In this document: positions 1 through 12,793 of the stretch, one piece after another | How positions within the stretch are numbered: the first letter of the stretch is position 1 | Layout of the letters: each line of letters begins with the position of its first letter | From: Aphelocoma coerulescens | Lineage: Eukaryota > Chordata > Aves > Passeriformes > Corvidae | Length of the DNA stretch: 64,000 nucleotides | Assembly (NCBI RefSeq): GCF_041296385.1 | Contig: NC_091014.1 | Coordinates: forward strand, 18,513,578 to 18,577,577 | Direction: 5' to 3' | The notes under the pieces: generated by a model | Database searches by the model: none | Seen by the model: the letters and a program-made list of their open reading frames with translations, nothing else | Told to the model about the DNA's origin: nothing | Translations under genes and position numbers: made by a program

Positions 1-3000
1 TGATCCATTAGGTTGTTTAATGAGTCAGAGAGTACCTCTAAGCTGCATATATTACTAGACTCTACTACCATGAGCATATTAAAAGACAATATACTTGCTG
101 ATTCAGATCACTAGCTCCTTGGGCAAATACAGCTGGCTAGCAGATCCCTGAGGTGACCACATTTTCATTTGGGACCCTGGGTAACTCTCAGGTTAATCCC
201 CACTGCCACGATATTGGGCTGGTAGGGGGAGTCATTGACTGCTTTGGTGGCTTCCAAGGGGACAATTAGCAGTTCCCTTGTGAGTAAACATATATTCTCT
301 TTACTTATTTCACAGCAAAGCACTAATGATCACAGTGTATGCCCATAAAAGTGGAAAGTGGCCCCGTGAAAGCCACGGCTGGAATTCAAGGATCCACAAA
401 GCAGATGAAAAAGACAGAGATGCCAAATTGGACAGGAAAGAGGAAAATCTTGGAGTGCACAATTGATAAAGTCTGGCCAGCTTTCTCTCCAACAGGATGA
501 TGCAGCCAGGAATCTCAGCTGTTTGGAGGAGATAGTACAGCTTCCAGGCTCTTGGGACCCTGATACTGGTCCACAGGCTGAAGGATTAGGAATACTGGAT
601 TGCTTGAAAAGACTAAACCAAGAGATTTTTTTACTCAAGGACTCAGGAACTATGACTTTTTATCCTCTATTCCCAAATTAGGGGAATCTGCATATCTTTA
701 CTGTATTTTTTTCCTTAAAGTATCTAGAAAGCTATCTGAATTTTTTTTAAGTATCAAGTTTGAATAGGCTTCCTTTTGCATCAGGGATGGATGTTGCTTT
801 AGGTTATGATCCTTATACAAAAATCTGTTCAACATTTGCTTATTTTGAGGGGCAGAGATTATGTGGTCTTTAATTATCTGATTTAAGTGTGAAATACAAA
901 ACCTTTGAAATAGGACACTCATAAAACCACAGTGCAACACAGGGAAGAGTAAAACTTTAAAAGGGAAAAGTTAAGTACATATGTACAAACCAAAATGAGT
1001 TATAAAGCGAAGTTTATCTTGCACCAAGCAAGCACAAACCTATTACCCAAGGCAATAGAAAGCTGATTGATGATATCATGATGACAAATGAATTCTCATT
1101 TTGAATTCTGCCTGCTAAGTAATTAGTAATGTCATCAATATCATTACTAGCTCCTCATTCAACTTCATCAGCAAGCTGTTCCCGTTGCTCATTTTTCAGC
1201 TTTTCCTTTCTGTGCTTCAGTCACAGCATGAATCTACACTGAGGACAGTTTCTAGCAACTACCCAAGGGAGCAACAAAAAAATTGGTTGTCAGGCACAAG
1301 CAGTCTATTGAAACTCTGAACTACATTTTAATAGCAACCTCATGATGTTATTTTTAAGTGGTCACTAACTTGAGAATTAGTGTAAATAGTGTCAAGGACA
1401 TCTTTCTTTTTTTCCTGAAATATATTTGGAAACTGACATAAAATAAAATGAAAATACAATTAATGCAAAACTTAGTGATTATAACTGAGCAAGTGACTGC
1501 AGGACAAAAGCTTATTAAAAATGTCTTCTCATCTCATTTTCTCATGTTTCTGAGATGGAAAGAAGCATTGCCAAGGAAACTGAACAAAATACTGCCAATG
1601 CATATTTTCCCCAAGCTTCCAGTTCTATATTTTAATTTAAAAACCTACAAAACTTATCTTAAAAAAAAAAAAAGAGAACAAATCCTAATGAATGCTGAAT
1701 GAAATATTTGAAACACAGCTGCACCTTTGGGGCCAAGATAGATTCTGAGCATAGGTATAGTACATTAGAAAAGGCCATTAGATTGTCAGTATTTGCCCTT
1801 TCTCATTTTCTGGGCAGCCAGGTTTGTATTTTAACAGAATGTGACCAAGTTCCACAGATTTGTGTTTGTTTTATCTTTTTAGGAGGAGGAGGGGGAAGGG
1901 GTTAAATAATTTATTGATTGTATTTTTTCATGGCATTAGGACTTTTCAGAATTTATTTTAGACAAGCAGACTTGTCTACCTTTATAGGCATTTTCTACTG
2001 TATTTTTGGAGTTCTGAAGCAAAACTTGCCAGATATGTTTAATTTTTAAAACTGTATTTTAGTACACGCATCAGTTTCTGCTAAACTGGATTTAAGTATC
2101 TTGGTTTAAACAAGAGTATTTCTGCACGGTTCATTTACAGATTCTGCTATTTAGAAAGAATTGTATCAAGTGATTAAACAAGGATGAGTGAAGATGAAAT
2201 TTTTTTCCTCTTAATGCTGGTGTCTATTTGAACAAAAAGTCAGATTATTTTAAACAAATGTAATTTTATTCCAAAATATGCAAAATATATAATATGCTTC
2301 AGTCAAGGTTATTTTCAACATTAGAATAGTTTCTCTGGTCTTTTCATTGTGTTCCATCTTTTAATCCCATTTTGCATTGCTGAACAGAAAAGAATTAAGA
2401 GGTGTTTGATTTTGTCCAAAGATGGTATACAACTAATGCCCTATGTCCAAGTTACTTTGCTTTAGACGGTCTAGTTCACGTGATCTTTCAGCAGGATTGA
2501 AAAGTATTACAGTTTTGCTTTTGTGTCAAAAGCAGTATTCCCTAAAATTGTCTTTTCAACAAATCTCGGAGTAAACCTATGACAAAATAAAATTGGGGTT
2601 CATGACAGATGATCAGTAAACCATAAGTCCACCTGAAGTTTTGTGGTAAAAACTGTCACAGTGACTTTATCACCAAAGAGGAACAGGAACATGGTGACAT
2701 TAAGTCAGTTGCCTAAACAGAAATTTCTGTGCTGTGCCTCATCCCTACCAATCTGCCCTGGCCTCCAGCTGCCTCTCTGGAAGGGCTGGACCCCCAAACA
2801 ATGCTGGTTCTCATCTCTCAGACCCCTGTGACTGCCCCAAGAACTCTCAAGTGCCAGATACAGATGTTTAGACAATTGAATTGAGCCCTCAGAGTTTGTC
2901 TGCATTTTCAGCTGTTGAGATTAACAGGAAAAAAAGAGAAAAAAAAAAAAAGAGAAAAAAAAAAGATAAAAGAAAGACAATCTATTAGGTCCATGGAAAT

Positions 3001-3691
3001 GTGTTTATCTGCTCTAACTGGCTTAGCAGCCCTTTTAATGCCCTTTTAATCCATCAGTACCTTGAACTTTTTGCAGACTTGTAACACTGGATATAATGAG
3101 ATAAGGGAAAAAAAAGGAGCTTTTTTTTCTTTCTTTCTCCAAGGGTATATGAGATGACTGAAATGCATTTTATTTTATTTTAAATTCTTATTTTTTTTTT
3201 CTAAATAATCTTAATGGCTATCTTCAAGACAATCAGATTTGTTACTTCTGCAAAACACTTTTTTGGGATTGAGATACTTAATTGAAATTTACCATTTGAT
3301 CTCACTGGTTTATTCCTTGCCTGTTAGTAAGAATGTATGATATTCTGATGGTTTTTTTTGTTTGTTTTAATAGAGTCGATTTTCCCTTTTTTTGGACATC
3401 TTAATTTGATATGAAGTTTGAAAGGCAAACAGAACAACAGTCTTTGTTATTCCAGTCGAGGAAAGTGAAGTGAGATGACTATGCTCATAGTTAATATATT
3501 GATTTTGTTTAATTATCATAAACAACAAAAATGGTTTATTGCCAGATGACTGGATCTCATTTTGTGTTTGGTTTGTCATAAGGAATTTTTTCTACCAATT
3601 TACAAGTTCAGTAACCTGAGAAATGAGCTAAATAACACTAAGTTTTAATGGAGTTATGGAAATACGCCACAATAGTAACATTTTTTAAAGT

Positions 3692-3723
3692 CTCATGTAC
3701 CCTATAACTCATGTACCCTATAA
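3692..3723. repeat. Perfect 16-bp tandem duplication
   Basis: The 16-base unit ctcatgtaccctataa occurs twice back to back, at 3692-3707 and 3708-3723, with no mismatch. A perfect two-copy duplication of a non-simple unit indicates a fairly recent slippage or repair event. No function is implied. Confidence 0.9.
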
Positions 3724-4771
3724 TGTTTCTACAGGAAACATTAATGAAACCTAAATTCAAATTAAATTTCAGTCTGTTTTACTGTAGTTAATGAATAATA
3801 TGAGAAACTGACCTAAACTAACATTTCAGGACTCATTAAAAATAATTTTTAGTAGCAGCATTAGCCTTCACTGTTGCTTGTAAAAGATTTTATGTAGCAT
3901 ACTGAAATCCAGGAGTCATGGTAACATCTTCTTGCAATATGACAGTGATTTTTACAGATTCACTCAGATCATTGTAGTCTTGTGATAATAGTTCTTCCTT
4001 GATATCAAGTTTCTTTTCCTTGTTCCAAGACTCTCTATTCAATGATTAATATCTGGAGCTCTGTGTTTCTCTTGGTTTTGGTTTGTTGTTTTTTTTTTTT
4101 TTTAATGACCATTTCAGTGGTCTTGAATAACATAATTTTTGAGGAGTAAATGCTTTTCCTAAGCTTTTTGAATATTAGGAATGTACCTTACAGAAGGTGA
4201 TTAACTCCAGCTCTTACTGACTGTCAGTTCTCCATTGGCTTATTTCCTCAGGGAACACTGTCTGCTTCTTCTTCAATCTATGCATATGTAGATTATGCAG
4301 AAGTTATTATCTTTTTTTGTTCTAATATAGAAAGTCTTCAGAACCCACAATATTTTACCTTTGATTTTTTTCTATTATTCAGTCCATTCTTCAAACTGCT
4401 ATCAAGTTCCAGAAATGTATAAAAGTACTGGGAAGAGATTTTTCAGATTTTCTTTTTACAATGAGTTTTTAGCCTAGCCCTTGGTTTTGAGCTCATTTTC
4501 CAGTGCAAAAGTCCATATCTCATCAGGCTTCTTTAATCAAGTGTTTTATAATAACTTTCCAGATCCAGAGGAATTGATATGACCATATTGGAGGACAAAG
4601 GGTGATACTATGTTCTTCAGATCAAGGACAATAGGGAAAAAGGTATTTTTCTTTCCTTATACATAGAGAATGAAAGTATAAAAATACTTTAACATGAGTT
4701 CTTCTTTTAGATTATTTTTCTCATGCACAGAATTTTTTACATTTAAAATATTATTTTAGTCTTCTATTTAC

Positions 4772-4813
4772 ATAGCTGATGTCATAATCACACATGATTA
4801 TGACATCAGCTAT
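4772..4813. repeat. Perfect 19-bp inverted repeat with 4-nt loop
   Basis: The left arm (4772-4790, beginning atagctgatg) is the exact reverse complement of the right arm (4795-4813). The arms are separated only by caca. All 19 positions pair and the match stops at both outer ends. The right arm contains TGACATCA, one base away from the palindromic CRE core. The stem is shorter than a typical pre-miRNA stem. A template-switch (fold-back) mutation could create such a structure in one step; whether it has any function is unknown. Confidence 0.95.
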
Positions 4814-7800
4814 TATATCTTTGTAATACTACTCATTATTATCTATTTATAGTGAAATCTAAAGACAAAACAAGATAGGAGGCCATCTGGTCCTGGCTTT
4901 TAATAACATATGATAGGAAACGTCATTTTATAAAATTGCCTTCTAAACAGGTAAGATACTAAATGGCACAGGAAGGAGAAAAGCTGCAAAGTGAGTCGTA
5001 CAGTAGGAATTAAAGATCTGTGTCCTTTACTGTATTTCAACTGTGATTGCCATCAGGAAGATAAAACAATGGAAAATATAAAAATCCTGTTACAGAATAA
5101 GCAAGGTGTGTATCCAAAGATACATCTGCATCTGTGCAAATATTTTTGAGATTTCAAATGAAGACTCAAATATATCATTTCTGTCACTGATGGTAAATCT
5201 TATGAGGAGGAAATAACTTCTGAATATGAGATCTAGAAAAATATATTCCAAACAATTCTGTGAGTTTGTGATAAAATAAAACAGTTGCTATTTTTAAACA
5301 CAGAGGTTAAGAACAGAAAAAAAAAAAAAACAAACCCTGTACTCATTTGAAAACATTAAATTCTTCCTTTCTAGAAAGTCATAACAATTTTAGACAAGCC
5401 ATTAGCTGTTGTGAAGGTAGCAGCTGCCTGGGCTGCTGCTATGCAAACTTCCATGCCAGGAGTTAGCTGATTCTTTTTTCACTGGTGACTTCCCAAAGGC
5501 ATAAGAAGGTAGAAACAGTCACATCAGAAAGAAAATTCTGCATGTGAGTGTGAAAGCTAATAGGTAAAAAGACATATTCAATGATTTTCAAACATTCTTT
5601 TTACACATTTAAGAGATTGACAGTAGAGAGCCCGTGGCAGCTTCCAGTCCCACTACAAATGAGTAGCTGACAAACTCAGTGGTTCAGAACCTGGGAAATA
5701 GAGGCAATCTCATAGAGACCCAGCTTGTTCACACATCTTTGTTAGATGTATTGACAAGCAACAAAGCAAATTTTATGGCTAATAAGCTTAAGTCAGATAC
5801 AATCTCCTGGTTTTCAGCACTAACAGTATCCCCTAATTCCAGTCTTGTTTAAAGTGTCTGCTTAAGCTGAAGTTAACTATTATTTTAAAGGTCAAGAGAC
5901 AAAGCTTATAGTGTTTCTTCCTCTTGTCAGGAGTACTAATTCTAGCTTAATTAAAATCCACTGCCGTAGTTCAAAAGGGATTAATTTTAAATACCTCCAA
6001 AGGGAAATAATATATTTTTGGAAATTTCCAGTCTGAAATGGTCTCAAATAACTGAAATTTTCCTTACTGTCTCAAGTCAGGAAGTGCTTATAAAATATAA
6101 GATTTACAGAAGGACGCGTTGCAGAAAAAAAAATTCCTTGTCAAAAGTGCCTTGATTTTCAAAGTCCTTAACTTATAAACAATATTTAAAAGAGCTATAA
6201 ATCAATTGTTTTTATTAAGAACACTTGCATTAGTAAAAAGTTATCTTAGAATTTTAAACAGGCAACATTTTTTAAAGTGTAAACTTTCTCTTTGATTCAA
6301 CTCACTTTGTCTCATGTAAGACACCAATTTTGATATATAAAAAAGATAAGTACATTTTTTTTGTGCTTAAGAATCTTACTTATTTTTCTGGAGGACAGTA
6401 AAAACCAATCTTGGGGTTACCTTAACTTGATCTAATTATTTTTTGAACTAATCATGGTAAAACTTAGAGATATCTTTGGAGAGAAAATGTTTAATAGTTT
6501 CTCAGCAAGCTCTCCACCATTTTGTCTAAATCAATGAAGTTTCTCAAAGAATGCTCCTGGGAGGAAATCTACTATCTAGCTTTTAGAGATATATTTCCAA
6601 CATAATTTCTATGATGCTGGGAATCTTTCATTACAGCCATGGACAACATAGGTAATGTAGTCTTTGCAGGTGGAAGAAAATTAATTCAAAATAGTACTTT
6701 TACCCCACCTTTCTGGGATGACTGACAGTAACCTGTAAACATACATGATTATATAATGTTCCTTGCCCAAATAGAACACAGCAAGTAGTCAAAACAAAAA
6801 TGAATAAGTAAAATCATGCAAAGAATTACTGTCTGGGAACGTGAGGAGATAAAACTAAAGTGCTAAAGATGTTAGGCTGGAATGTGAGCAAGAGAAGCAG
6901 TGAAGCTTGGTGATGGCAAGTGTCAAAGAAAATGCTGAAGAAACGATGTGAGATGGGGGATGGGGCTGTGGCTCTGCAGTTGTGAAGACAAATAATGGCA
7001 GATATGGAATCAGTTGGGAGAAGGAAGCTATGGAAAAGCTCAGGGAATGTATAGGTTAGGACTATGAAGTCAAGTAAGAAAATACAGGCAAAGCTGAGAT
7101 CAGATGTGAGAATGACAATTTATATTGAGAAAAAGAGGAAGGTGAGGCTATTGCATGTTTGCTCATGAAAGACATGATGCGTATGGATTTAATGTAGGTG
7201 GAATTGAATTTGAAGTGGGAATTGAATACATAATCAAGACTTTGAATAGTTAACAGCTGGTAACAGTTCAAAGCAGATCAACAGCCATTTCCTTCAAGTC
7301 CTCTGGAAATATTATTTATGCTTTCATTTTGAAAAAATTCAGTGTTTGACATATGATATCCTTTATACAAATTTTAATGGTATAAGCATAAGTAGTGGAA
7401 ATGAATTGGAAATTTTAGATTTTGTCTTGATTTTCTAAGCCCCTTAGTCTTATTGAAAGATGACATAAATTAGCTATTTCCTTCCTTGTTTTAGAAGGAT
7501 CCCTAAATTATTATATCAAGGTTTGGCTGTGGGTCTCTCAGATCACTCAATCTAATCTTAGGTCAGACATCAATGCTTGAAAAAAGGCAACAATTTAGGA
7601 GTTAATTGTTTATAGCTTGTCAAATTAATCATTTGATATCCTAAAATCAAAGGGCAAGTCAGGTTGGAAGAAACAAAGTAGTCACAACCTTAATTGTGAC
7701 CTATTTCACACTTGTCTCCTAAATGGCTAATACATCACAAACTGAATGCATGCAGGTGTTTCAGTCTCAAATTTTGTTGATGCCACTAAAGTTATAATTA

Positions 7801-7959
7801 CCTTTCATTGATGCAATAAAGATTTATTTATGCTGTGTGTTTCTGTATCTGAAGGAGACAGAGGAGAGGTCTTTGTGAAGGTCTGGAGTCTGTCACTAGA
7901 GATACATGGATATTATATTGTAGTTCAGATTTGTAAGAAAATTTCCCATGTCTTTACTT

Positions 7960-8104
7960 CACAGAACCGCAGTCAGAGAATATATTGAGTTGGAAGGGAC
8001 CCACAAAGATTATAGTGTCCAACTCTCAGCACCATCCCCAGGAGTGACTGACAGTATTGTCCATGTTCTTCTTGGACTCTTTTAGGCTTGATGCATGTTA
8101 CCAA
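7960..8104 (-). mobile_element. CR1: CR1 LINE 3' fragment (CR1-X-like)
   Basis: Read on the plus strand, this is the reverse complement of an avian CR1 3' end. It starts with a degraded form of the terminal octamer repeat (cacagaaccgcagtcagaga). It continues with gttggaagggacccacaaag and gtccaactct, then a stretch matching the usual CR1 text as far as ggcttgatgc near 8095. Only about 145 bp remains and there is no coding capacity. The copy is diverged and therefore old. Its last 50 bp or so resemble the tail of the SINE at 60068-60206, which suggests a CR1-X-type subfamily. Confidence 0.85.
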
Positions 8105-11100
8105 TTTTATTTCCCTTTGCAGGAAATATTAATTCGTTGAATTGCTATTAATACATCACACAAATTACAATAATGTCCAATAAGGGATCATGCTGATAGG
8201 CACTGTAAAAACACATAGTAAGTGGCAATATAGAATTTATAAAGTAACCAGGTGCTTATTTAAAGGATGATTGTGGTGGCTGCTGTCCAGAAAATATATA
8301 AAATACCTAAAGGACAGGTCAATAATTACAAGTATATAAGAAGAATTTTCAAAAGAGTTACCAGCAGGACTCACAAGAGTACTGCAGATTTTTTGTAAGT
8401 TTATTTGTGCAGACAAGCAAATGACAAAGGTGCATATCTTAGGCATTCTGGTGACTTTCAATTTTTAACTGTCCTTCATTGAAAGGATAAGTTACATCTA
8501 ACAACCATACAGAGGCACTGGATCTGTCTAGATCATTAAAGCTCCCTTTGCCTTCCACTTCTCATTCTTTAAAATGTCTGTGTTCTAGACATTTCCTGGG
8601 AAATATCATAACATCTCTACATTATTTTGACCAAATTGTTTAGATTATTTGTAATATCAATAGTAATTGTTCTTTTTAATCACCTAAGTTCTTCTGAAAA
8701 AAGCACTGCAGGGTTACCAAACTCAACAGTTTAAAACCTCATGCTAAAAGGGTTTCGAATTATTTAGAATTCACCCAGCCCTTTTGAATGGTCATGAGCA
8801 TGGAACTACTCACTCAGCAAAGAATTTGTGACTCACTATTCTGTCCTATATTGAGACATGTAAGGCAGCAGTTTGCAATTCATTGAGAAATGAGTTCCAG
8901 ATGTCCTTTAGAGACATGGATTTTTTTACGACTATATCTGCATAGTAGTTTTTTAAAAATTTTTTGTTTTCCTTTTTAAAACATGTGTTTCTGTATGTAT
9001 ACATTAAGGAACAGAAGAATAAAAGTGAATCAACTGATATTTTCATGAAATTACCAAGTAGGTTCAGAATATTTCAGACCTTTCAAAGGAAAACTTTGGA
9101 GCCAAGGAAGTAACATTTATCATAAAGGAAAAGGTGTTATTGTGTGTGCAGCTTGAGAGAGAAGGTAAAGGCAGGAGATGTTAACTGGTGAAGAAGAAAA
9201 CCCGGAATATAATCAGACATCTCAGCTATATGTATATAGCTTCTTCTGGTGGGCAGAAAGGAATTTCATGTGTTTATTCTGCTTCTCTCTGAATTCTGTC
9301 TGCCATGTTGAACAGAAATATTTGATTGCCATACTCCAAGGAATGTGAACAATGGATGTGTAGCTATGCTAGCAACCATGTACTAATCTGCACAGAAAAC
9401 TGCACTTTCAATATTCTGTGGAAAGCTAAATTCCTTCTTTATATTTCAGCTTCAGCCAAAGCATCAGTAGATGGAAGTTTCTGTGGTGTTTCAACAACAA
9501 AACTTTGAAACTCCATTCAAAGCCCTGTAGTGCGTCTGCATGAGCATTTTGCTTAAAGGGATTGCATGGAAATAAATTGTGTTTCGGTGGCCACTAAATT
9601 TTTTCTTCAAGACATTCAAGTGGTGAAAGAGTGTAATAGCACTAACTTGGAGATGGGTAATGTTACTCTGCAGTGGAGCTCCTTTGAGATGGTGCATTGA
9701 CCTCTTTCCTTCTTCCCTCTAGCTGAAGCACAGCAGCAAGGTATTTCTCCTTCTTCCGACCCCTATGTGACAGGCATAACAGTTTGACAGATCACAGCTA
9801 AGGCATGCAGTTGTGATTGCCATGTGGGATCACAAAGTATGACAAATGATCTGGTTTTGTGCTGTAAAAACATATGGTACAGAGGTGTTACTGTGAGAAG
9901 GTGCAAACGAAGTGCCACTTGTCTGAGTCTCGTGCTCATGTTGTGAGACATGATGGCTCTGTATATAACACACCAGAAGGTTTTCTAATATCCTGGGTTC
10001 TCTTCAGCAATACAGCAGTCAAATACAAGATTATTGGCAAAGAAAATGGAATTAAAGTGAGAGCAGAGTGTCAAGCATCCTATACTACATGCATACATGC
10101 AGACACATAATTCATTAACTGTGAGGGCAACTTGACTGTAAAGCACAATAAGAATAAATAAATAAAGCTAACATACAATGACTGTACTACTGAGTGATAT
10201 TATACTGATAGAAAAAAGTGATACCAGAGTTCCAATCACAAACCCCAAAACTTATTAAGAAAACCCAAATTTAAAGATGTGATATTCCTCTTGCAGATAC
10301 TTTTTATGCTAGCCTTTATTGAAATTCTTGAAATTACTCCAGCTTGTGATGCCACCTTTCATTCAACCATATAATCTTATCAAAATGCCACAAATTATCT
10401 ATTAAAAATATATGTGATATAAAATTATGTCTAGACATGAAATGTCATATTTCATATGCCAGGTTTTATTTAGTCTTTACATAGCCTTTTTAACATGGAA
10501 AAAAACCTCTAAAAATAAGGATATATAATGAAAATGCTGACATTTTGATTTTTTTCTCTGATATTTCACTTTTTTACCTAATTTATGTTATTTGATTTCC
10601 TTTCTTCTTAGTGTAGACGTGCTATAAGTTGATTTTAACTAAGACACTTGTGCTTGTGTTAAAACTGTTTCTTATAGGGAATGAAAAGAGTATAATTTGA
10701 AATGCTTTCTTTTATAAACAAGGGTTCGTATATTTTAGTCTGATGAGAATAGCAGAGAAAAGAATCAATAAATTAAGTGTGCTGAAATCCCTTATGATCA
10801 CCCAGGAAGAATTTTTAAATTAATTCCAAGATGACTAATGATGTATTGAAATAATTCTTTGGGTAGACAGAGGCAAGTTTGTGACAAAAAAAAAAAGGAG
10901 ATTTCATCCTTCGTTATGTTCCTATGGAATCATGGTTATAGAAAGACATAGAAATAAATGAAAGTAGTGATGTCATAATCATAGGTGTAGTTAATAGGCT
11001 CTATCTAATAGTAAATTAGAGCTTGAAGAAATTCTGATCATCAATTTCCAGTTGTGCAAACTATCATTAGAGTCTGCTCCTCTCACTTATCCTGAAGTAT

Positions 11101-11709
11101 TCACATTATCTGAGTCAATGCAGGCATAATTTCCATAAGGAAAATCTTCTATTAAATCAATTAAACACCAAGGACTACAAAAAGTTACATCTCTAGTCTA
11201 AAATAAAGGACAGACCAGAACAATGAGTACAGCTTTTTCAGAAATTATTCTTTTCTGAGAGAAACCCCATGAGTCACATTGATGGAACAAAGAACAGGTC
11301 AATGGATTAGGGGGCAAAATTGTTACTAAAAACACTGTGTTCCCCCCTGTTTTGAGATTTCTCTTACTATGTACATAGTCATGGCCAGTAATAACACGAG
11401 AGTTCCTGTTGAGAAAGTAGCTAAAGCAAGCTCATGCTGAGAAGAAACCCAGAACCTTCTCCAACCCAGCACATTACAAAGGTTTTTCATAGTAATTCCC
11501 AAAGGATGTGATAAGACATAAATATTATCGCAATGCGATGTGTGACACATATTTACACTTGAGAGAGAACATGTTTCTGTATGTGCCATCATCTAACTTC
11601 TGTCTGCCTCTCACATATGGATATGTAAGATGGGAATATTTAGAGAATGTTGTGCTTAGATTTGTTTCCCTACAGACTGAAATGTTGTATAAGGGTCCTT
11701 GTAGCTTCA
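8105..11709. other. AT-rich non-coding stretch, no gene seen
   Basis: Only short chance open frames are present. 9700-9760 contains a pyrimidine tract, an AG, 18 bases and a GTATTT, which can mimic a micro-exon; I do not call it an exon. Poly-A near 10887-10898 is the only simple repeat of note. The five bases cttca at 11705-11709 are the left target-site duplication of the LTR that follows. Confidence 0.6.
11705..11709. repeat. Left target-site duplication (cttca)
   Basis: Identical to 12789-12793. The pair brackets the solo LTR exactly and fixes both of its ends. Confidence 0.85.
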
Positions 11710-12788
11710 CATCGTGGGTTGACCCAGGTCAGATGCCAGGCACCCACCAAGGTTACTCACTGACTCCCCTCTGCAGCTGGACAGAGGAGAGAAAAATTAG
11801 CAAAGGGTTCATGGGTTGAGATAAGGACTGGGAGAGTTCACTCATCAAATATCATCAAGAGCAAAACAGGCCCAACTTAGAAATATGAAGTGGATTTATT
11901 ACTAACAAAATCAAAGCAGGATAATGAGAAGTAAAATAAGCCCTTAAAAACATTTTCTCCCCACCCCTCCTTCCTTCCCAGCTCTACTGCCTACCCCAGC
12001 GACACAGGGAGATGGGAAAGAGCATTATGGTCACTTCATCACCCATTGTTTCTCCTGCTTCTCAGGGAAAGTAGTTGTTCCTCTGCTGCACCGTGGGGTC
12101 CCTCCCATGGAAGACAGTTCTCTACAAACTTCTCCAACATGAGAACAACAGTTTCCTGTGAACTGCTGCAATGTGAGTCCATCCCACTGGAAACAGTACC
12201 CCTCAAACTGCTGCAATGTGGGTCACTCTTCCAAGGGGTGCAGTCCTCCATGAACAGGCTGCTCCAGCCTGGAAGCAGGGCCCTCTCTCTCCACCGCGTC
12301 TCCCACTGGATCACAGCCTCCTCCAGGCATCCACCTGCTCCATCACAGGCACCTCCCCTACAGGCTGCGGGTGGATCTCTGCATCCCCTGTGGATCCCCA
12401 TGGGCTGCAGGGGCACAGCGGCTTCACCATGGTCTGCACCACGGCCTGCAGAGGAATCTCAGCTCCAGCGCCTGGAACACCTCCTCCCTCTCCTTCTTCA
12501 TTGACCTTGCTGTCTCCATGTTTTCCCTCACATGTTCTCACCTCCCCCTCTTCTCTATCTGGAATTAAAACTGCACAACAACTTTGTTTTGTTTTCCTCT
12601 TAAATCTGTTATCACAGAGGGGTTACCAACTTCTCTAATAGGCCCAGCCTTGGACATAGGCACGTCTGTCTTTGGAGCCATCAAGGATTAGCTCTGCTGG
12701 ACACAATGGAAGCTTCCAGCAGCTTCTCACAGAAGCCACCTCTGTGGCCACCCTACTAATAAAAACCAGCCCATACAAACACAATACA
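11710..12788 (-). mobile_element. Solo LTR of avian ERVL type, complete, with TSD
   Basis: This GC-rich block of 1,079 bp matches, from memory, a common songbird ERVL long terminal repeat read in reverse. On the plus strand it begins tcgtgggttgacccaggtc, passes repeated blocks of the type ctgctgcaatgtg at about 12160-12230, and ends in aatacaaacacaataca-like sequence at 12788. The 5-bp sequence cttca flanks it exactly at 11705-11709 and 12789-12793. That is the target-site duplication size expected for ERVL or ERVK integration. No gag, pol or env sequence is attached, so it is a solo LTR left by recombination between two LTRs. The outermost plus-strand bases are mutated (ca for tg). Open frames of 125-152 codons inside it are chance frames caused by high GC content. 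Confidence 0.88.
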
Positions 12789-12793
12789 CTTCA
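12789..12793. repeat. Right target-site duplication (cttca)
   Basis: Identical to 11705-11709, immediately after the end of the solo LTR. Confidence 0.85.

Larger units (their letters stand above)
1..7959. other. AT-rich non-coding stretch, no gene seen
   Basis: No frame here has features of a protein family that I recognise, and open frames are short, as expected by chance. About 100-680 is richer in G+C than its surroundings and may be an old, unrecognised repeat or retrocopy. Short A or T runs occur at about 1661-1673, 2937-2965, 4089-4104 and 5318-5333. The plus strand at about 6830-7260 is clearly purine-rich. A 16-bp tandem duplication (3692-3723) and a perfect hairpin (4772-4813) are listed separately. 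Otherwise I see nothing that can be assigned. Confidence 0.6.

Noticed and set aside
9700..9760. A micro-exon-like arrangement (pyrimidine tract, AG, 18 bases, GT)
   Set aside because: Such patterns are common by chance in AT-rich introns, and no neighbouring exon or family supports it.
12039..12638. Several overlapping 125-152 codon frames on both strands
   Set aside because: All lie inside the GC-rich solo LTR. Overlapping open frames on both strands indicate low stop-codon density, not coding.
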